This document shows, piece by piece, positions 44,525 through 52,630 of a stretch of 55,109 nt of DNA. The first letter of the stretch is position 1; each line of letters begins with the position of its first letter. The position numbers and the translations under genes were made by a program. Origin of the DNA: Deltaproteobacteria bacterium (lineage in GTDB: Bacteria > Desulfobacterota > Syntrophorhabdia > Syntrophorhabdales > Syntrophorhabdaceae); assembly GCA_022711595.1 (NCBI GenBank), contig JAKLET010000026.1, positions 1 to 55,109 of the forward strand, read 5' to 3'. The notes under the pieces were generated by a model. That model ran no database searches, was not told the origin of the DNA, and saw nothing but the letters and a program-made list of their open reading frames with translations.

Positions 44525-45409
44525 TCAGGCGTGTATGGTCATTACCCCGTAATGATGGCGTATCTTTTTCTGGATCTCTTCGAGATTTGTTTCTCTCGTT
44601 ACCCCCATCGTATCGTACCGGTTGGTTTCCGGGTCGAGGATCGACAGGGTAAGGGTGCCGTCCTGCGACGGGATCAGCTCGATAAAGACCCTTCGCTGGT
44701 AAAGGAAGACGATGCCGTAATGGCACGGAACGATGAGCGTGTCCCTGCAGGAATAGGCGGCAAAACTGAGCAGGTCGTTGAGTATGCCGGCAAGCTCCGG
44801 TGAGGAAAGCCTCTCCATGTGCTTTTTGACCGACGGTTCATTGAGGCAGACGGCCATGTCCTTTTCTATGTGATAGGCATCGGCCGGCCCTCTCATTTCA
44901 GGGAACCTTTCTTCCAGGTGATAGGAAAAATCGATGATCTCCGGATAGGTGAAGGTCTCTTTCGACCAGAGCGCGTTGAATATTTCCCCCGCCTCCTTCC
45001 ATCCAAAGCCCCTTTCAAGATCGATAAAAAGGTTTTGTCTCAGTGTCCTGTCGAAGAAGCTTTCCATCGCGCGCCGCTCCATTCTGCTGTCAACGTAGAG
45101 GCTCCATATCTGGTTGTAGCGGTCGCGGATGTGGGGCTCTTTCTCTTCGTCGGGCGTGATGCGCGGATCGTACTGGAAAGCTGGATCGAGGACGTCCGCT
45201 ATGTAAAGGAAAAGACGAAAGATGCGCCCGTAAAGGAAGGCATCGTCGTTCCAGACGAACGTCTTGACGTCGAGTGATCCCTTTTTGCGTTTTATGAGCG
45301 CCTTTTCCTGCCAGGGCGAGTCGATCTCTTCGATGACGATATTGTTGATCGACTGTGTGATGCCGAGATGATCAATGCTGGAGAGTGCGATCGACCTTTT
45401 GTCTTCCAC
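44525..45409 (-). CDS. Hypothetical protein
   Basis: A 294-residue soluble protein, rich in Asp, Glu and aromatic residues, with no family recognised, no signal peptide and no membrane segment. Helical N-terminal two thirds (FLYGRIFRLFLYIADVLDPAF) and a more beta-rich end (FIELIPSQDGTLTLSILDPE). Start is GTG at 45409, overlapping the upstream TPR-gene stop by one base, so the two are translationally coupled. Similar orphan proteins in this group are undescribed as far as the sequence shows. Confidence 0.7.
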   Translation of the reverse strand: MEDKRSIALSSIDHLGITQSINNIVIEEIDSPWQEKALIKRKKGSLDVKTFVWNDDAFLYGRIFRLFLYIADVLDPAFQYDPRITPDEEKEPHIRDRYNQIWSLYVDSRMERRAMESFFDRTLRQNLFIDLERGFGWKEAGEIFNALWSKETFTYPEIIDFSYHLEERFPEMRGPADAYHIEKDMAVCLNEPSVKKHMERLSSPELAGILNDLLSFAAYSCRDTLIVPCHYGIVFLYQRRVFIELIPSQDGTLTLSILDPETNRYDTMGVTRETNLEEIQKKIRHHYGVMTIHA

Positions 45410-46026
45410 TAAAATTCGCCTTCAAGGCTGTAAAGCTCAAGAAGGAGAGTTTTCGCTTTCATCCATTTCGAATCGCGGCTGGTGGAGAACGGCGCTGTCT
45501 GAAGATATTCCGAAAGGTACTTGCGTGCCCGTTCCGGTTCACCGCGTTTCGCGTAGATGTAACCGAGGTTGTAGAGAGAGGTTTCATACGCCGCGGTGTA
45601 TTTCGGAGTGAGCTGCCCCAGGCTCTTCAGTTTCAGATAGAGCTGTTCTTTGTCTTTCATGGGGACGGCGGGGTCATTGACGGCTTTTTCATACTGACCC
45701 TTGATAAATTTTACAGTCGTGAGAACCTCTTTTGTATAGTCGTGTATCTTGAGCGAGATCCTCAATGACGTGTCGTGTTCGTTCTTTTTCAGGAGATCAT
45801 CGACGCGTTTCTGGTTCGCCTGCAGGTTGGCATCGTTGATAGAGCCGCTTTCTTTGGGGGCCGCGGGCGGTTTGGCCTTTTTTTCCGGTGCTGCCAGAAC
45901 CGTGGCGGTGGAGAAAAGGGCTGAAAAGAGAAGGGCAATGACGGCAAGGACAGCGGTGGTAAGCGCTTGCGGATTCTTCCGGGCCTTTTTGTTCCCGTCG
46001 GCTTTGGTCGTTCCCTGGTTTTTCAT
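45409..46026 (-). CDS. Exported TPR-type protein
   Basis: A 205-residue protein with a basic N-terminus, an uncleaved or cleaved hydrophobic segment (residues 22-45, TAVLAVIALLFSALFSTATV), a Pro/Lys linker and a C-terminal helical part with one clear tetratricopeptide unit (SLYNLGYIYAKRGEPERARKYL). Likely anchored in the inner membrane with the TPR domain outside, acting as a scaffold. Coupled with the unknown gene downstream; function unknown. Confidence 0.75.
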   Translation of the reverse strand: MKNQGTTKADGNKKARKNPQALTTAVLAVIALLFSALFSTATVLAAPEKKAKPPAAPKESGSINDANLQANQKRVDDLLKKNEHDTSLRISLKIHDYTKEVLTTVKFIKGQYEKAVNDPAVPMKDKEQLYLKLKSLGQLTPKYTAAYETSLYNLGYIYAKRGEPERARKYLSEYLQTAPFSTSRDSKWMKAKTLLLELYSLEGEF

Positions 46027-46062
46027 CCGAATCTGTACCCCCCTTGTTCAATTGATAAATAA

Positions 46063-46136
46063 TGGCGGTGCAGGGATTTGAACCCCGGACACTGCGGATA
46101 TGAGCCGCATGCTCTGACCACCTGAGCTACACCGCC
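46063..46136 (-). tRNA. tRNA-Met (CAT anticodon)
   Basis: Seventy-four bases on the minus strand: acceptor GGCGGTG with CACCGCC, D-arm AGCTCAGGTGGTCAGAGC, anticodon stem TGCGG/CCGCA with loop CTCATAT, T loop TTCAAAT. CCA is not encoded. CAT could also be a tRNA-Ile2 modified to lysidine, but elongator tRNA-Met is the simpler reading; the first acceptor pair is matched, so it is not the initiator. Confidence 0.93.
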
Positions 46137-46146
46137 GAGATGTTTT

Positions 46147-46176
46147 GATATAAGCTATAATAGCCTGTATTGTCAA
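46147..46176 (-). promoter_or_regulatory. Promoter candidate for tRNA-Met
   Basis: Minus strand TTGACA (46171-46176), 18-base spacer, TATATC (46147-46152), 10 bases ahead of the tRNA. Confidence 0.6.
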
Positions 46177-46186
46177 TAAAAAACGG

Positions 46187-46395
46187 GTCATAGGTGATAG
46201 GCCATAGGTTATAAAAACAGCTTCAATGTTTAAAGATTTGCGAAACGTTTCAATGTTAAAAAAAAGCGGCTAACTTGACCAAGATGTTTATAGTGTGCCT
46301 TACGCCTCAAGGTTTTTGAAATTTGAAACTTTGGAACATTGAAACTCTGAAACCGTCCTTCCCATCGCCTATAACCCATTACCCATGACCTGTTT
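46187..46395. repeat. Composite heptamer/nonamer element with inverted ends
   Basis: Left end: four 7-base units 46187-46214 (GTCATAG, GTGATAG, GCCATAG). Then five exact 9-base units 46219-46263. Inner right: two heptamers at 46298-46311, five nonamers 46312-46356, and five heptamers 46361-46395 (CCTATAA, CCCATTA, CCCATGA) that are the inverted counterpart of the left end. It fills the gap between tRNA-Met and queE. Confidence 0.8.
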
Positions 46396-46397
46396 TT

Positions 46398-47039
46398 TTA
46401 CTTTATCCCCAGGATCTTGTGCATCTGGAGACCGAGGCGCCATTTGGGGTGGGCGAGGCAGTATTCGAGCGCGGACAGGGTGTTCTCCCGTGTAGCGGGT
46501 CCGTGAACAGGCTGAAGAATGAAATGCGGGAAGTGGAGTCCTTCGAAGGATGCGGGATCGATGGTGCCCTGGGGGAAAAGCAGCTTGAGCTCGTTGCCGG
46601 TGCGGATGGCGATCTTTGTGCCTGCCTTGGGGCTCACGGTGATCCAGTCGATGCCGGGCGGGACCGGCAGGGTCCCGTTCGTTTCTATGGCGATCTCCCA
46701 ATCCCGTTCATGGAGCGCCTCGATGAGGGCATCATCGACCTGGAGCGCGGGCTCTCCGCCGGTGAGTATGACATATGGCCGGTACATCCCCTGGCCGGAT
46801 GAGGGCAGGCGAGCATGGATCACGGCGGCCAGGTCGCGGGTGCTTTCGTACGTTCCCCCGCCGGGGCCGTCGGTGCCGACAAAGTCTGTGTCGCACAGCG
46901 GGCAGAATGTTTTGTGGCGGTCCTCTTCCCTGCCCGACCAGAGGTTGCAGCCCGAGAACCTGACAAAGACCGCGGGCCTGCCGGCCTGAACACCTTCGCC
47001 CTGGAGGGAGTAGAAGATCTCTTTAACAAGATATGCCAT
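46398..47039 (-). CDS. queE: 7-carboxy-7-deazaguanine synthase
   Basis: A 213-residue radical SAM enzyme converting CPH4 to CDG in queuosine synthesis. The start FYSLQGEGVQAGRPAVFVRF is the QueE signature; the cluster Cys are in SGCNLWS and FCPLCDTDF with the widened spacing between first and second Cys typical for QueE. SAM-binding GGEPAL follows. Last gene of the queH-DUF2905-queC-queE operon. Confidence 0.96.
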   Translation of the reverse strand: MAYLVKEIFYSLQGEGVQAGRPAVFVRFSGCNLWSGREEDRHKTFCPLCDTDFVGTDGPGGGTYESTRDLAAVIHARLPSSGQGMYRPYVILTGGEPALQVDDALIEALHERDWEIAIETNGTLPVPPGIDWITVSPKAGTKIAIRTGNELKLLFPQGTIDPASFEGLHFPHFILQPVHGPATRENTLSALEYCLAHPKWRLGLQMHKILGIK

Positions 47040-47044
47040 TGGAA

Positions 47045-47758
47045 TTAACCATTATATATATAAGAAACGGGATCATCAACCCCCGCCTCACTGAAGCCGT
47101 GCAGGCGAAGAAGGCAGGCGTCGCACCTGCCGCAGGCCTTCCCGTCCGGTGACGGGTCGTAGCAGGAAGTGGTCAGCGAATAGTCGACGCCAAGTTCAAG
47201 GCCCTTTCGGATGATCTGCCCTTTTGTCATGGCGATGAGCGGTGTATGGATCTCAAAGGATCTCCCCTCGACGCCGGACTTTGTGGCAAGATTGGCCATG
47301 CGCTCGAAAGCGGCTATGTACTCGGGCCTGCAGTCCGGGTAGCCGCTGTAGTCAAGGACGTTGACGCCGATAAAGATGTCCTGTGCCCCGAGCACCTCGG
47401 CAAAGGCGAGGGCGAAGGAGAGAAAGATGGTGTTTCGCGCGGGGACATAGGTGACGGGAATGTCATGGGACATGTCCGGAAGACTGCGCCCCTTTGGTAC
47501 CGCGATGTCGTCCGTAAGGGCCGAGCCTCCGAAGCAGCGCAGGTCGACATCGAGAATGATCTGTTTTACCGCCCCGAGCAGCCGGGCGACCCTGGACGCG
47601 GCCTCAATTTCCAGCGTGTGGCGTTGTCCGTAGCGGAAAGTCAGCGCGTATGTTTCATACCCCTCGTCCCTGGCGATCGCGAGTGTCGTTGTTGAATCAA
47701 GGCCGCCGCTGAGAAGCACCACCGCTTTTTTTACCGTCTCGTTCATATCTTCATTCAC
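47045..47758 (-). CDS. queC: 7-cyano-7-deazaguanine synthase
   Basis: A 237-residue PP-loop ATPase making preQ0 from CDG and ammonia. Seen: [16 protein letters not shown], the ATP-binding loop, and near the C-terminus the four zinc Cys in [20 protein letters not shown]. Directly followed by queE and preceded with one base gap by the small membrane protein. Confidence 0.96.
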   Translation of the reverse strand: MNEDMNETVKKAVVLLSGGLDSTTTLAIARDEGYETYALTFRYGQRHTLEIEAASRVARLLGAVKQIILDVDLRCFGGSALTDDIAVPKGRSLPDMSHDIPVTYVPARNTIFLSFALAFAEVLGAQDIFIGVNVLDYSGYPDCRPEYIAAFERMANLATKSGVEGRSFEIHTPLIAMTKGQIIRKGLELGVDYSLTTSCYDPSPDGKACGRCDACLLRLHGFSEAGVDDPVSYIYNG

Positions 47759-47759
47759 C

Positions 47760-47975
47760 CTACTTTTTGAAGATGGAAAATAGTATGGTCAGGATGACGC
47801 TTATTATAATGCTTGTAGTTATGGGGAAGTAGAAGCTGAAATTGTCCTTTTTAATGGATATATCACCGGGGAGTTTGCCCGGCCAGGGTATCTTCGGCCC
47901 GTATGTGAAGGCGAGGCCGATGACAACAAGGATGATCCCCAGGGCAATGAGCATCTTTCCCGTTGAAGGCATCAT
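47760..47975 (-). CDS. DUF2905 small membrane protein
   Basis: A 71-residue protein with two transmembrane helices ([19 protein letters not shown] and the C-terminal [16 protein letters not shown]) separated by [22 protein letters not shown], which is the diagnostic DUF2905 loop. The start ATG at 47975 overlaps the queH stop (ATGA). Function unknown; the family is often found with ruv or que genes. Confidence 0.88.
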   Translation of the reverse strand: MMPSTGKMLIALGIILVVIGLAFTYGPKIPWPGKLPGDISIKKDNFSFYFPITTSIIISVILTILFSIFKK

Positions 47976-48541
47976 TTGCCTCTGTAGCGCTCCTTTTCGC
48001 TGAAAATGCACCCGCAATACTGCTGGCGGTACATGTTGAGCCCTTTCGATTCATTGATCCCTTCCTGCCAGCCGCTGCGGAGATCACGGTAGATGAAAGG
48101 GATGCCGTGGGCTGCCGAAAGCTCCTCGCCTGTTCTCTTTATGTCGTCGTGACGCTGATGCCTGCTGTAGAGAAGCGTCGTCGTGAGCGCGTCGAAGCCG
48201 CTTTCGGCCGCCCTTTGAAAAGCCCTCTCAAGACGCATACGGTAGCAGAAGAGGCAGCGGTCCCTGCCGAGGGCCATCGCCCCGGCAAGGAAGGGATCGA
48301 GCTCGTAGGAGGTATCGACATCGAGGGGAAGAAGGATGATCTTCGCGTACTGTTCGAGAGTGGTGAGGCGCTTTGTGAATTCCGTATAGGGATGGATGTT
48401 GGGATTATAGAAATACCCCGACACATGCGCACCCTCGCCGCGCAGCGTTTTCACCGTATAGATGCTGCACGGCGCGCAGCAGATGTGAAGGAGTATCTTC
48501 CTGTCCGCGATGTCCGCCGTGTTGCCCGTCTGTTCGCTCAT
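47972..48541 (-). CDS. queH: Epoxyqueuosine reductase QueH
   Basis: A 189-residue DUF208/QueH protein that reduces epoxyqueuosine in tRNA to queuosine, the oxygen-independent alternative to QueG. Conserved Cys motifs: LLHICCAPCS near residue 17 and GRDRCLFCYRMRLERA; GYFYNPNIHPYTEF is also typical. First gene of the operon. No preQ1 riboswitch was recognised upstream. Confidence 0.94.
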   Translation of the reverse strand: MSEQTGNTADIADRKILLHICCAPCSIYTVKTLRGEGAHVSGYFYNPNIHPYTEFTKRLTTLEQYAKIILLPLDVDTSYELDPFLAGAMALGRDRCLFCYRMRLERAFQRAAESGFDALTTTLLYSRHQRHDDIKRTGEELSAAHGIPFIYRDLRSGWQEGINESKGLNMYRQQYCGCIFSEKERYRGK

Positions 48542-48984
48542 GATGCATATACTTTACCACTGCCCGCCCTCTTTTTCCATGGATTCGAACCATCCCCGGT
48601 CTTCCACTGGTCCCGTCTCCCCCTCGGTGTTGTATATTTCCCTGCCCGTGATATCCCGGGACGTCCTTTCTCATGCCCTTTTATAACGTTTCTTAAGCCC
48701 TGGGACCTTGGAACCGCCTTTTAGTTTTGGCCTGGTGTCCGGAACAATAGACGGGTCAAGAAGGCCTCCGGATTTAAGGACAGAGCCGGGGGTGACGATA
48801 AATTTTCAGAGATTATCAACAGTATATCGGGCGGGGACCGCCCGGTAGCGGGCAAAGGGAGCGGAAAAGAGGTATTCTTGACATATATTCAAAGGATGCT
48901 ACCATTATTGGTAACAAGTTACGGCAGGCAGTCGGGCTCAAAGAGGCGTAAACAGGAGGCCGCAGTAAAAGGAAGGTGCCGCCG
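48542..48984. other. Gap between the queuosine operon and the sensor cluster
   Basis: A 443-base divergent gap. It contains a GC-rich hairpin (48828-48844, 7-bp stem, loop GGA) and the promoter and palindrome described at 48878-48913. No further gene is convincing; a T-arm-like string near 48576-48598 has no tRNA around it. Confidence 0.6.
48878..48913 (+). promoter_or_regulatory. Promoter with overlapping inverted repeat
   Basis: TTGACA (48878-48883), 16-base spacer, TACCAT (48900-48905). The -10 is part of the inverted repeat TACCATTATTGGTA (48900-48913), arms TACCA and TGGTA, a likely operator for the downstream sensor operon. Confidence 0.5.
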
Positions 48985-50067
48985 GTGAAACTGCTTTCAA
49001 CGAAGACCCTGATCATCTGCGCAGTGCTTCTCATTTCCGCATCGGGCATCACCGCGTGTGGTGAAAAAGAAAAGGTCACCGTTGCGATCATGACCAAGCT
49101 GGAGGCCGGGTCCATTGTGGGTTCCAGCGAGATAAACGCCGCAAGACTTTTCATTGAAGACCACGGGATCAAGGACATAGAGATATTTCCCATCGACGAC
49201 GCGTGGGAGCCCAAAAAAGCGAAAGCCGCATATGAAGAGGTGAAAAAGCGGGGGATAAAGCTGCTCATCACTTCGCATATATCCACGTGCGCCGTTGCGA
49301 TAAGCGATGCCATAAACCGGGACCGTACGCTCACATTTGTGGCCGGGGCCGCAACGGATAAGCTTTCCCGCAAAGACGACTACATACTGCGTAATATACA
49401 GGATGTGGAGGGCGAGCAGGAGAGCATCGCGGGTTATATCAGCGCCATGCCGCAAAAGAAGCTCCTTGTCATCCGGGATCTGGACAATGACGGGTATACC
49501 GTTCCCGCGCTGGAGCATTTCCTTAAATTCATGAAAGGACAGCCGCGGGTGATCGATATATCGATAAGAAAGCTCGATCTTGGTGACCTGGAAGCAAAAA
49601 TGAAGAAGGAGAACTTCGATGTCCTCTACCTTCTCATAGGCGGGTACAAAAGCACCTCCGGGAGCATTGCCCAGCTGGCGGTGAAGATCCGGCCGAACTG
49701 CGCCATAGTGTTCACCCCCTGGATGAAAACGCCGGCGCTCCTCGAGACCACAGGGGGTGCCGTAAAGAACTCCATCGTCCCCTCGCACTATCCGCCGCGG
49801 GCAAAAAGCCCGGCGGTAAACAATTATATCGAACGATTCAAAAAGAAATTCGGCTATCCCCCGACCTTCATCAGCCTCAATGTCTATTCCGCACTCCAGA
49901 TCATTTCGGAGGCCGTTTCAGCGGGAAAACGCACACCCGACGAGATAAGGGACTACGTCCTGAAAAAGAAGCACTTCACGACCGATTTCGGTGCCATCGC
50001 CTTCGATGATTTCGGTGACGTCCGCATGCCCCTCTATTTCATAACCGATCTCACCGTGGAATTCTGA
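48985..50067 (+). CDS. Substrate-binding lipoprotein of a sensor system
   Basis: About 360 residues, a type-1 periplasmic binding (Leu/Ile/Val) fold with a lipoprotein signal (GITAC, Cys25). The GTG at 48985 is placed eight bases behind AGGAAGG; an earlier GTG at 48976 is possible. Unlike a transport component it is followed at once, with a one-base overlap, by a membrane sensor kinase, and no permease or ATPase is near. The likely role is to capture an external ligand and present it to the kinase. Confidence 0.88.
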   Translation: MKLLSTKTLIICAVLLISASGITACGEKEKVTVAIMTKLEAGSIVGSSEINAARLFIEDHGIKDIEIFPIDDAWEPKKAKAAYEEVKKRGIKLLITSHISTCAVAISDAINRDRTLTFVAGAATDKLSRKDDYILRNIQDVEGEQESIAGYISAMPQKKLLVIRDLDNDGYTVPALEHFLKFMKGQPRVIDISIRKLDLGDLEAKMKKENFDVLYLLIGGYKSTSGSIAQLAVKIRPNCAIVFTPWMKTPALLETTGGAVKNSIVPSHYPPRAKSPAVNNYIERFKKKFGYPPTFISLNVYSALQIISEAVSAGKRTPDEIRDYVLKKKHFTTDFGAIAFDDFGDVRMPLYFITDLTVEF

Positions 50068-52232
50068 TGAGGTCGATACGCAAGATCTACGTGACGATCG
50101 AATCGGTGACGCTGATTGTCGCGCTCTGTTTTGTTCTCATCCTGATAGTCCTTCTGAGGGACCACGTAAGGGACGGGTATATAAACGCCCTCACCTCCGA
50201 TATCAGCAAGATAGACATTTTAATAGAAGGGTTTGTGGGAGACAGTGTGGTTGCCTTCAAGGAGCACATCAAGCTCAAGGACAGGGACGCCGCCCTCAGG
50301 ACCCTGTCAAATTTTTCAGATATATACCATGTTAACGACCGGCTCGGCATCGACCGGATCATCAAAAAAGATGAAGGGAGCCAGATATTCAGGGGATATG
50401 ACACGTCAGGCAGCAATCTCGGCTCATTCCTGAGGAAGATAAGGGGGGCGGGGTTTGCATATTCTCCTGTTTACCGTTCTTCGGAGAACGAAAAGCTTGG
50501 TTTCTACATCGCGGCAAGGGACAAAGACGGGTTTATTGTAGGAAGGATCGGGCTCGACAAGCTGCTCGACAGTCTTTCCCGTGTTGCCGAATACAGCAGG
50601 AGTGTCATCATGATCGCGACCAGTGACGGGTATGTGATCTCCAGCTCCAACAAGCGGTTTCCCGTGAGCGTTCTGCCCCGGGCGATGCAGGAAGAGATCG
50701 GGGTCGACGGCAATCAGTACCTGCTCTCGAGGGTCCCGAGCAAGGTCTTTGACAACGATATTGTCATGTTTGCCCCGTTGTCGAACGTTTACGGCATACT
50801 TACCTCGATGACCAGATACTATGTATTTTTTGCGGTCTTCATCACAGCTGCCTTTTTGGTGAAGGTATTCCTGCAGACAAAGCTTTTTATACGGCCCCTT
50901 GCCGACTTCGGCGCGATGCTCCAGCGTTGGGATGTCGAGAAGGGCGCGCAGAAGGTCTCCCACGCGTTCCTCGAATACGAAGAGATTAGCACCCTGTATG
51001 ACCTGTTTCTTCAAAAGAGCAGTGCGATAAGAGATGCCATCGAATCGATCAGGCTCAGCGAGCAGGAGGTGGACCGTATAAGACTTTATCTGAAGAACAT
51101 CATAGACTCCATGCCCTCTTTGCTTGTAGGGGTGGACAAGGACGGGAACGTGACCCAGTGGAACATGGCCGCGCAGAAGGCGACAGGGGTCGGCCCCGAC
51201 GAAGCGAGGGGGCAACCGCTTGACAGGGTGCTGCCCGCGCTGAGCCGCAAGCTTGAGAGCGTGCACAGGGCGATGGGGAAGCGCGCGGTGGAAACGGAGG
51301 TCAAGATGGCGCGCACGGTCGAGGGAGAAACCCGTTACGAAGACGTGACCATCTATCCTCTCGTGAGCAACGGCGTGGAAGGGGCGGTCATCCGGGTGGA
51401 TGACGTGACTGACCGGGTGCGTATAGAGGAGATGATGATCCAGTCGGAGAAGATGCTTTCGGTGGGGGGGCTGGCCGCAGGCATGGCCCACGAGATCAAT
51501 AATCCGCTGGGCGTGATCATGCAGGCATCGCAGAACGTGCTTCGCCGTGTCTCTCCCGATCTGCCCGCAAACGAGCAGGCGGCAAGGGATTGCGGCACCA
51601 CGCTTTCGGCGTTGAGAAGCTACCTCGAGCGCCGGGAAGTTCTGACCTTTCTCGAGGATATCCGGCAGAGCGGTCAGCGCTCGGCGCAGATCGTGTCCAA
51701 TATGTTGAGCTTCAGCCGCAAGGCGGACGGATCAGGTACTCCCGTGGATATGGCGGAACTGCTGGACCGGACGGTATCGCTTGCCGAGAGCGATTACGAT
51801 CTGAAGAAAAGCTATGATTTCCGGCAGATCGAAATGGTGCGGGAGTATGAACAGGGCATGCCCATGGCAGTTTGCCAGCCGAGCAAGATCCAGCAGGTAT
51901 TCCTGAATATCCTGCGAAACGGGGCCGAGGCGATGAGGGCGGACAGCAGCGCGGACCGCGGGCCCAGGTTCACCCTGCGGATACGCAGGGATGGGGTCAT
52001 GGTGCGTGTGGAGATTGAAGACAACGGCCCGGGCATGGACGAAGCCACCAGAAAGAGGGTCTTTGAACCGTTCTTTACGACAAAATCTCCCGGGTCAGGC
52101 ACCGGCCTCGGGCTGTCGGTCTCATATTTTATCATCACAGAGGACCACGGCGGCACCATGTACGTGGAATCGAGCCCGGGGGCAGGGACCAACTTTATCA
52201 TCAGATTACCCTTGATGGAGACGGCGCCGTGA
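50067..52232 (+). CDS. Membrane sensor histidine kinase with PAS domain
   Basis: A 721-residue kinase: transmembrane helix at about 10-35, a periplasmic sensor of about 220 residues (dCache-like by size and by segments such as GFYIAARDKDGFIVGRIG), second helix at about 256-280, a HAMP-like linker, PAS (about 350-460), HisKA with phospho-His in GMAHEINNPLGV, and HATPase with NILRNGAEAM, DNGPGMD and GSGTGLGLSVSY boxes. Within HisKA there is an insert of about 40 residues before the second helix. Coupled to the binding lipoprotein before and the receiver gene after (4-base overlap). Confidence 0.94.
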   Translation: MRSIRKIYVTIESVTLIVALCFVLILIVLLRDHVRDGYINALTSDISKIDILIEGFVGDSVVAFKEHIKLKDRDAALRTLSNFSDIYHVNDRLGIDRIIKKDEGSQIFRGYDTSGSNLGSFLRKIRGAGFAYSPVYRSSENEKLGFYIAARDKDGFIVGRIGLDKLLDSLSRVAEYSRSVIMIATSDGYVISSSNKRFPVSVLPRAMQEEIGVDGNQYLLSRVPSKVFDNDIVMFAPLSNVYGILTSMTRYYVFFAVFITAAFLVKVFLQTKLFIRPLADFGAMLQRWDVEKGAQKVSHAFLEYEEISTLYDLFLQKSSAIRDAIESIRLSEQEVDRIRLYLKNIIDSMPSLLVGVDKDGNVTQWNMAAQKATGVGPDEARGQPLDRVLPALSRKLESVHRAMGKRAVETEVKMARTVEGETRYEDVTIYPLVSNGVEGAVIRVDDVTDRVRIEEMMIQSEKMLSVGGLAAGMAHEINNPLGVIMQASQNVLRRVSPDLPANEQAARDCGTTLSALRSYLERREVLTFLEDIRQSGQRSAQIVSNMLSFSRKADGSGTPVDMAELLDRTVSLAESDYDLKKSYDFRQIEMVREYEQGMPMAVCQPSKIQQVFLNILRNGAEAMRADSSADRGPRFTLRIRRDGVMVRVEIEDNGPGMDEATRKRVFEPFFTTKSPGSGTGLGLSVSYFIITEDHGGTMYVESSPGAGTNFIIRLPLMETAP

Positions 52233-52630
52233 CGGAAATGAAGTGGCGAATACTCGTTGTAGATGATGAAGAGAGCATAAGGCGAAACATTAAGGCCTAC
52301 CTGGAGGACGAAGGTTTTACCGTGACCGCGGCGGCATCGGGAGAGGATGGCCTGGAGGCGCTGCTGCGTGAGGTTGTCCATGGGGCCATAGTGGACATAC
52401 GCCTTCCCGGGATGGACGGCAACCGGTTCATGGAACTGGCCCACGACCTGCGGCCGGACCTCGTGTTTCTCGTTTACACAGGCTCCGTTGATTATAAGCC
52501 ACCAGCCGCCATCGGGAGTTTCGGCATAGGGGAGAGGCATGTTTTCAAGAAACCCCTTGGAGATATGTCCGTGCTGGGTGTGGCAATGCTCGATCTGCTC
52601 AAAATGAAGACCGGAGGAGAAAATGGCTGA
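52229..52630 (+). CDS. Single-domain response regulator
   Basis: A 133-residue stand-alone receiver domain. Acid pocket VVDDEES, phospho-Asp in AIVDIRLPGMDG, Thr in VYTGS and Lys in VFKKPLGD are all in place, so it should accept phosphate. It has no output domain; it can pass phosphate on or act by protein contact. GTG start overlaps the kinase stop by 4 bases and its stop overlaps the hybrid kinase start by 8. Confidence 0.93.
   Translation: MTEMKWRILVVDDEESIRRNIKAYLEDEGFTVTAAASGEDGLEALLREVVHGAIVDIRLPGMDGNRFMELAHDLRPDLVFLVYTGSVDYKPPAAIGSFGIGERHVFKKPLGDMSVLGVAMLDLLKMKTGGENG

Noticed and set aside
48576-48598. T-arm-like string with GGTTCGAAT on the minus strand
   Set aside because: No matching acceptor, anticodon or D arm could be found on either side, so it is not a tRNA or tRNA-Sec.
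48542-48800. Possible preQ1 riboswitch ahead of queH
   Set aside because: No pseudoknot-type preQ1 aptamer pattern with the A-rich tail near a ribosome site could be recognised on the minus strand.
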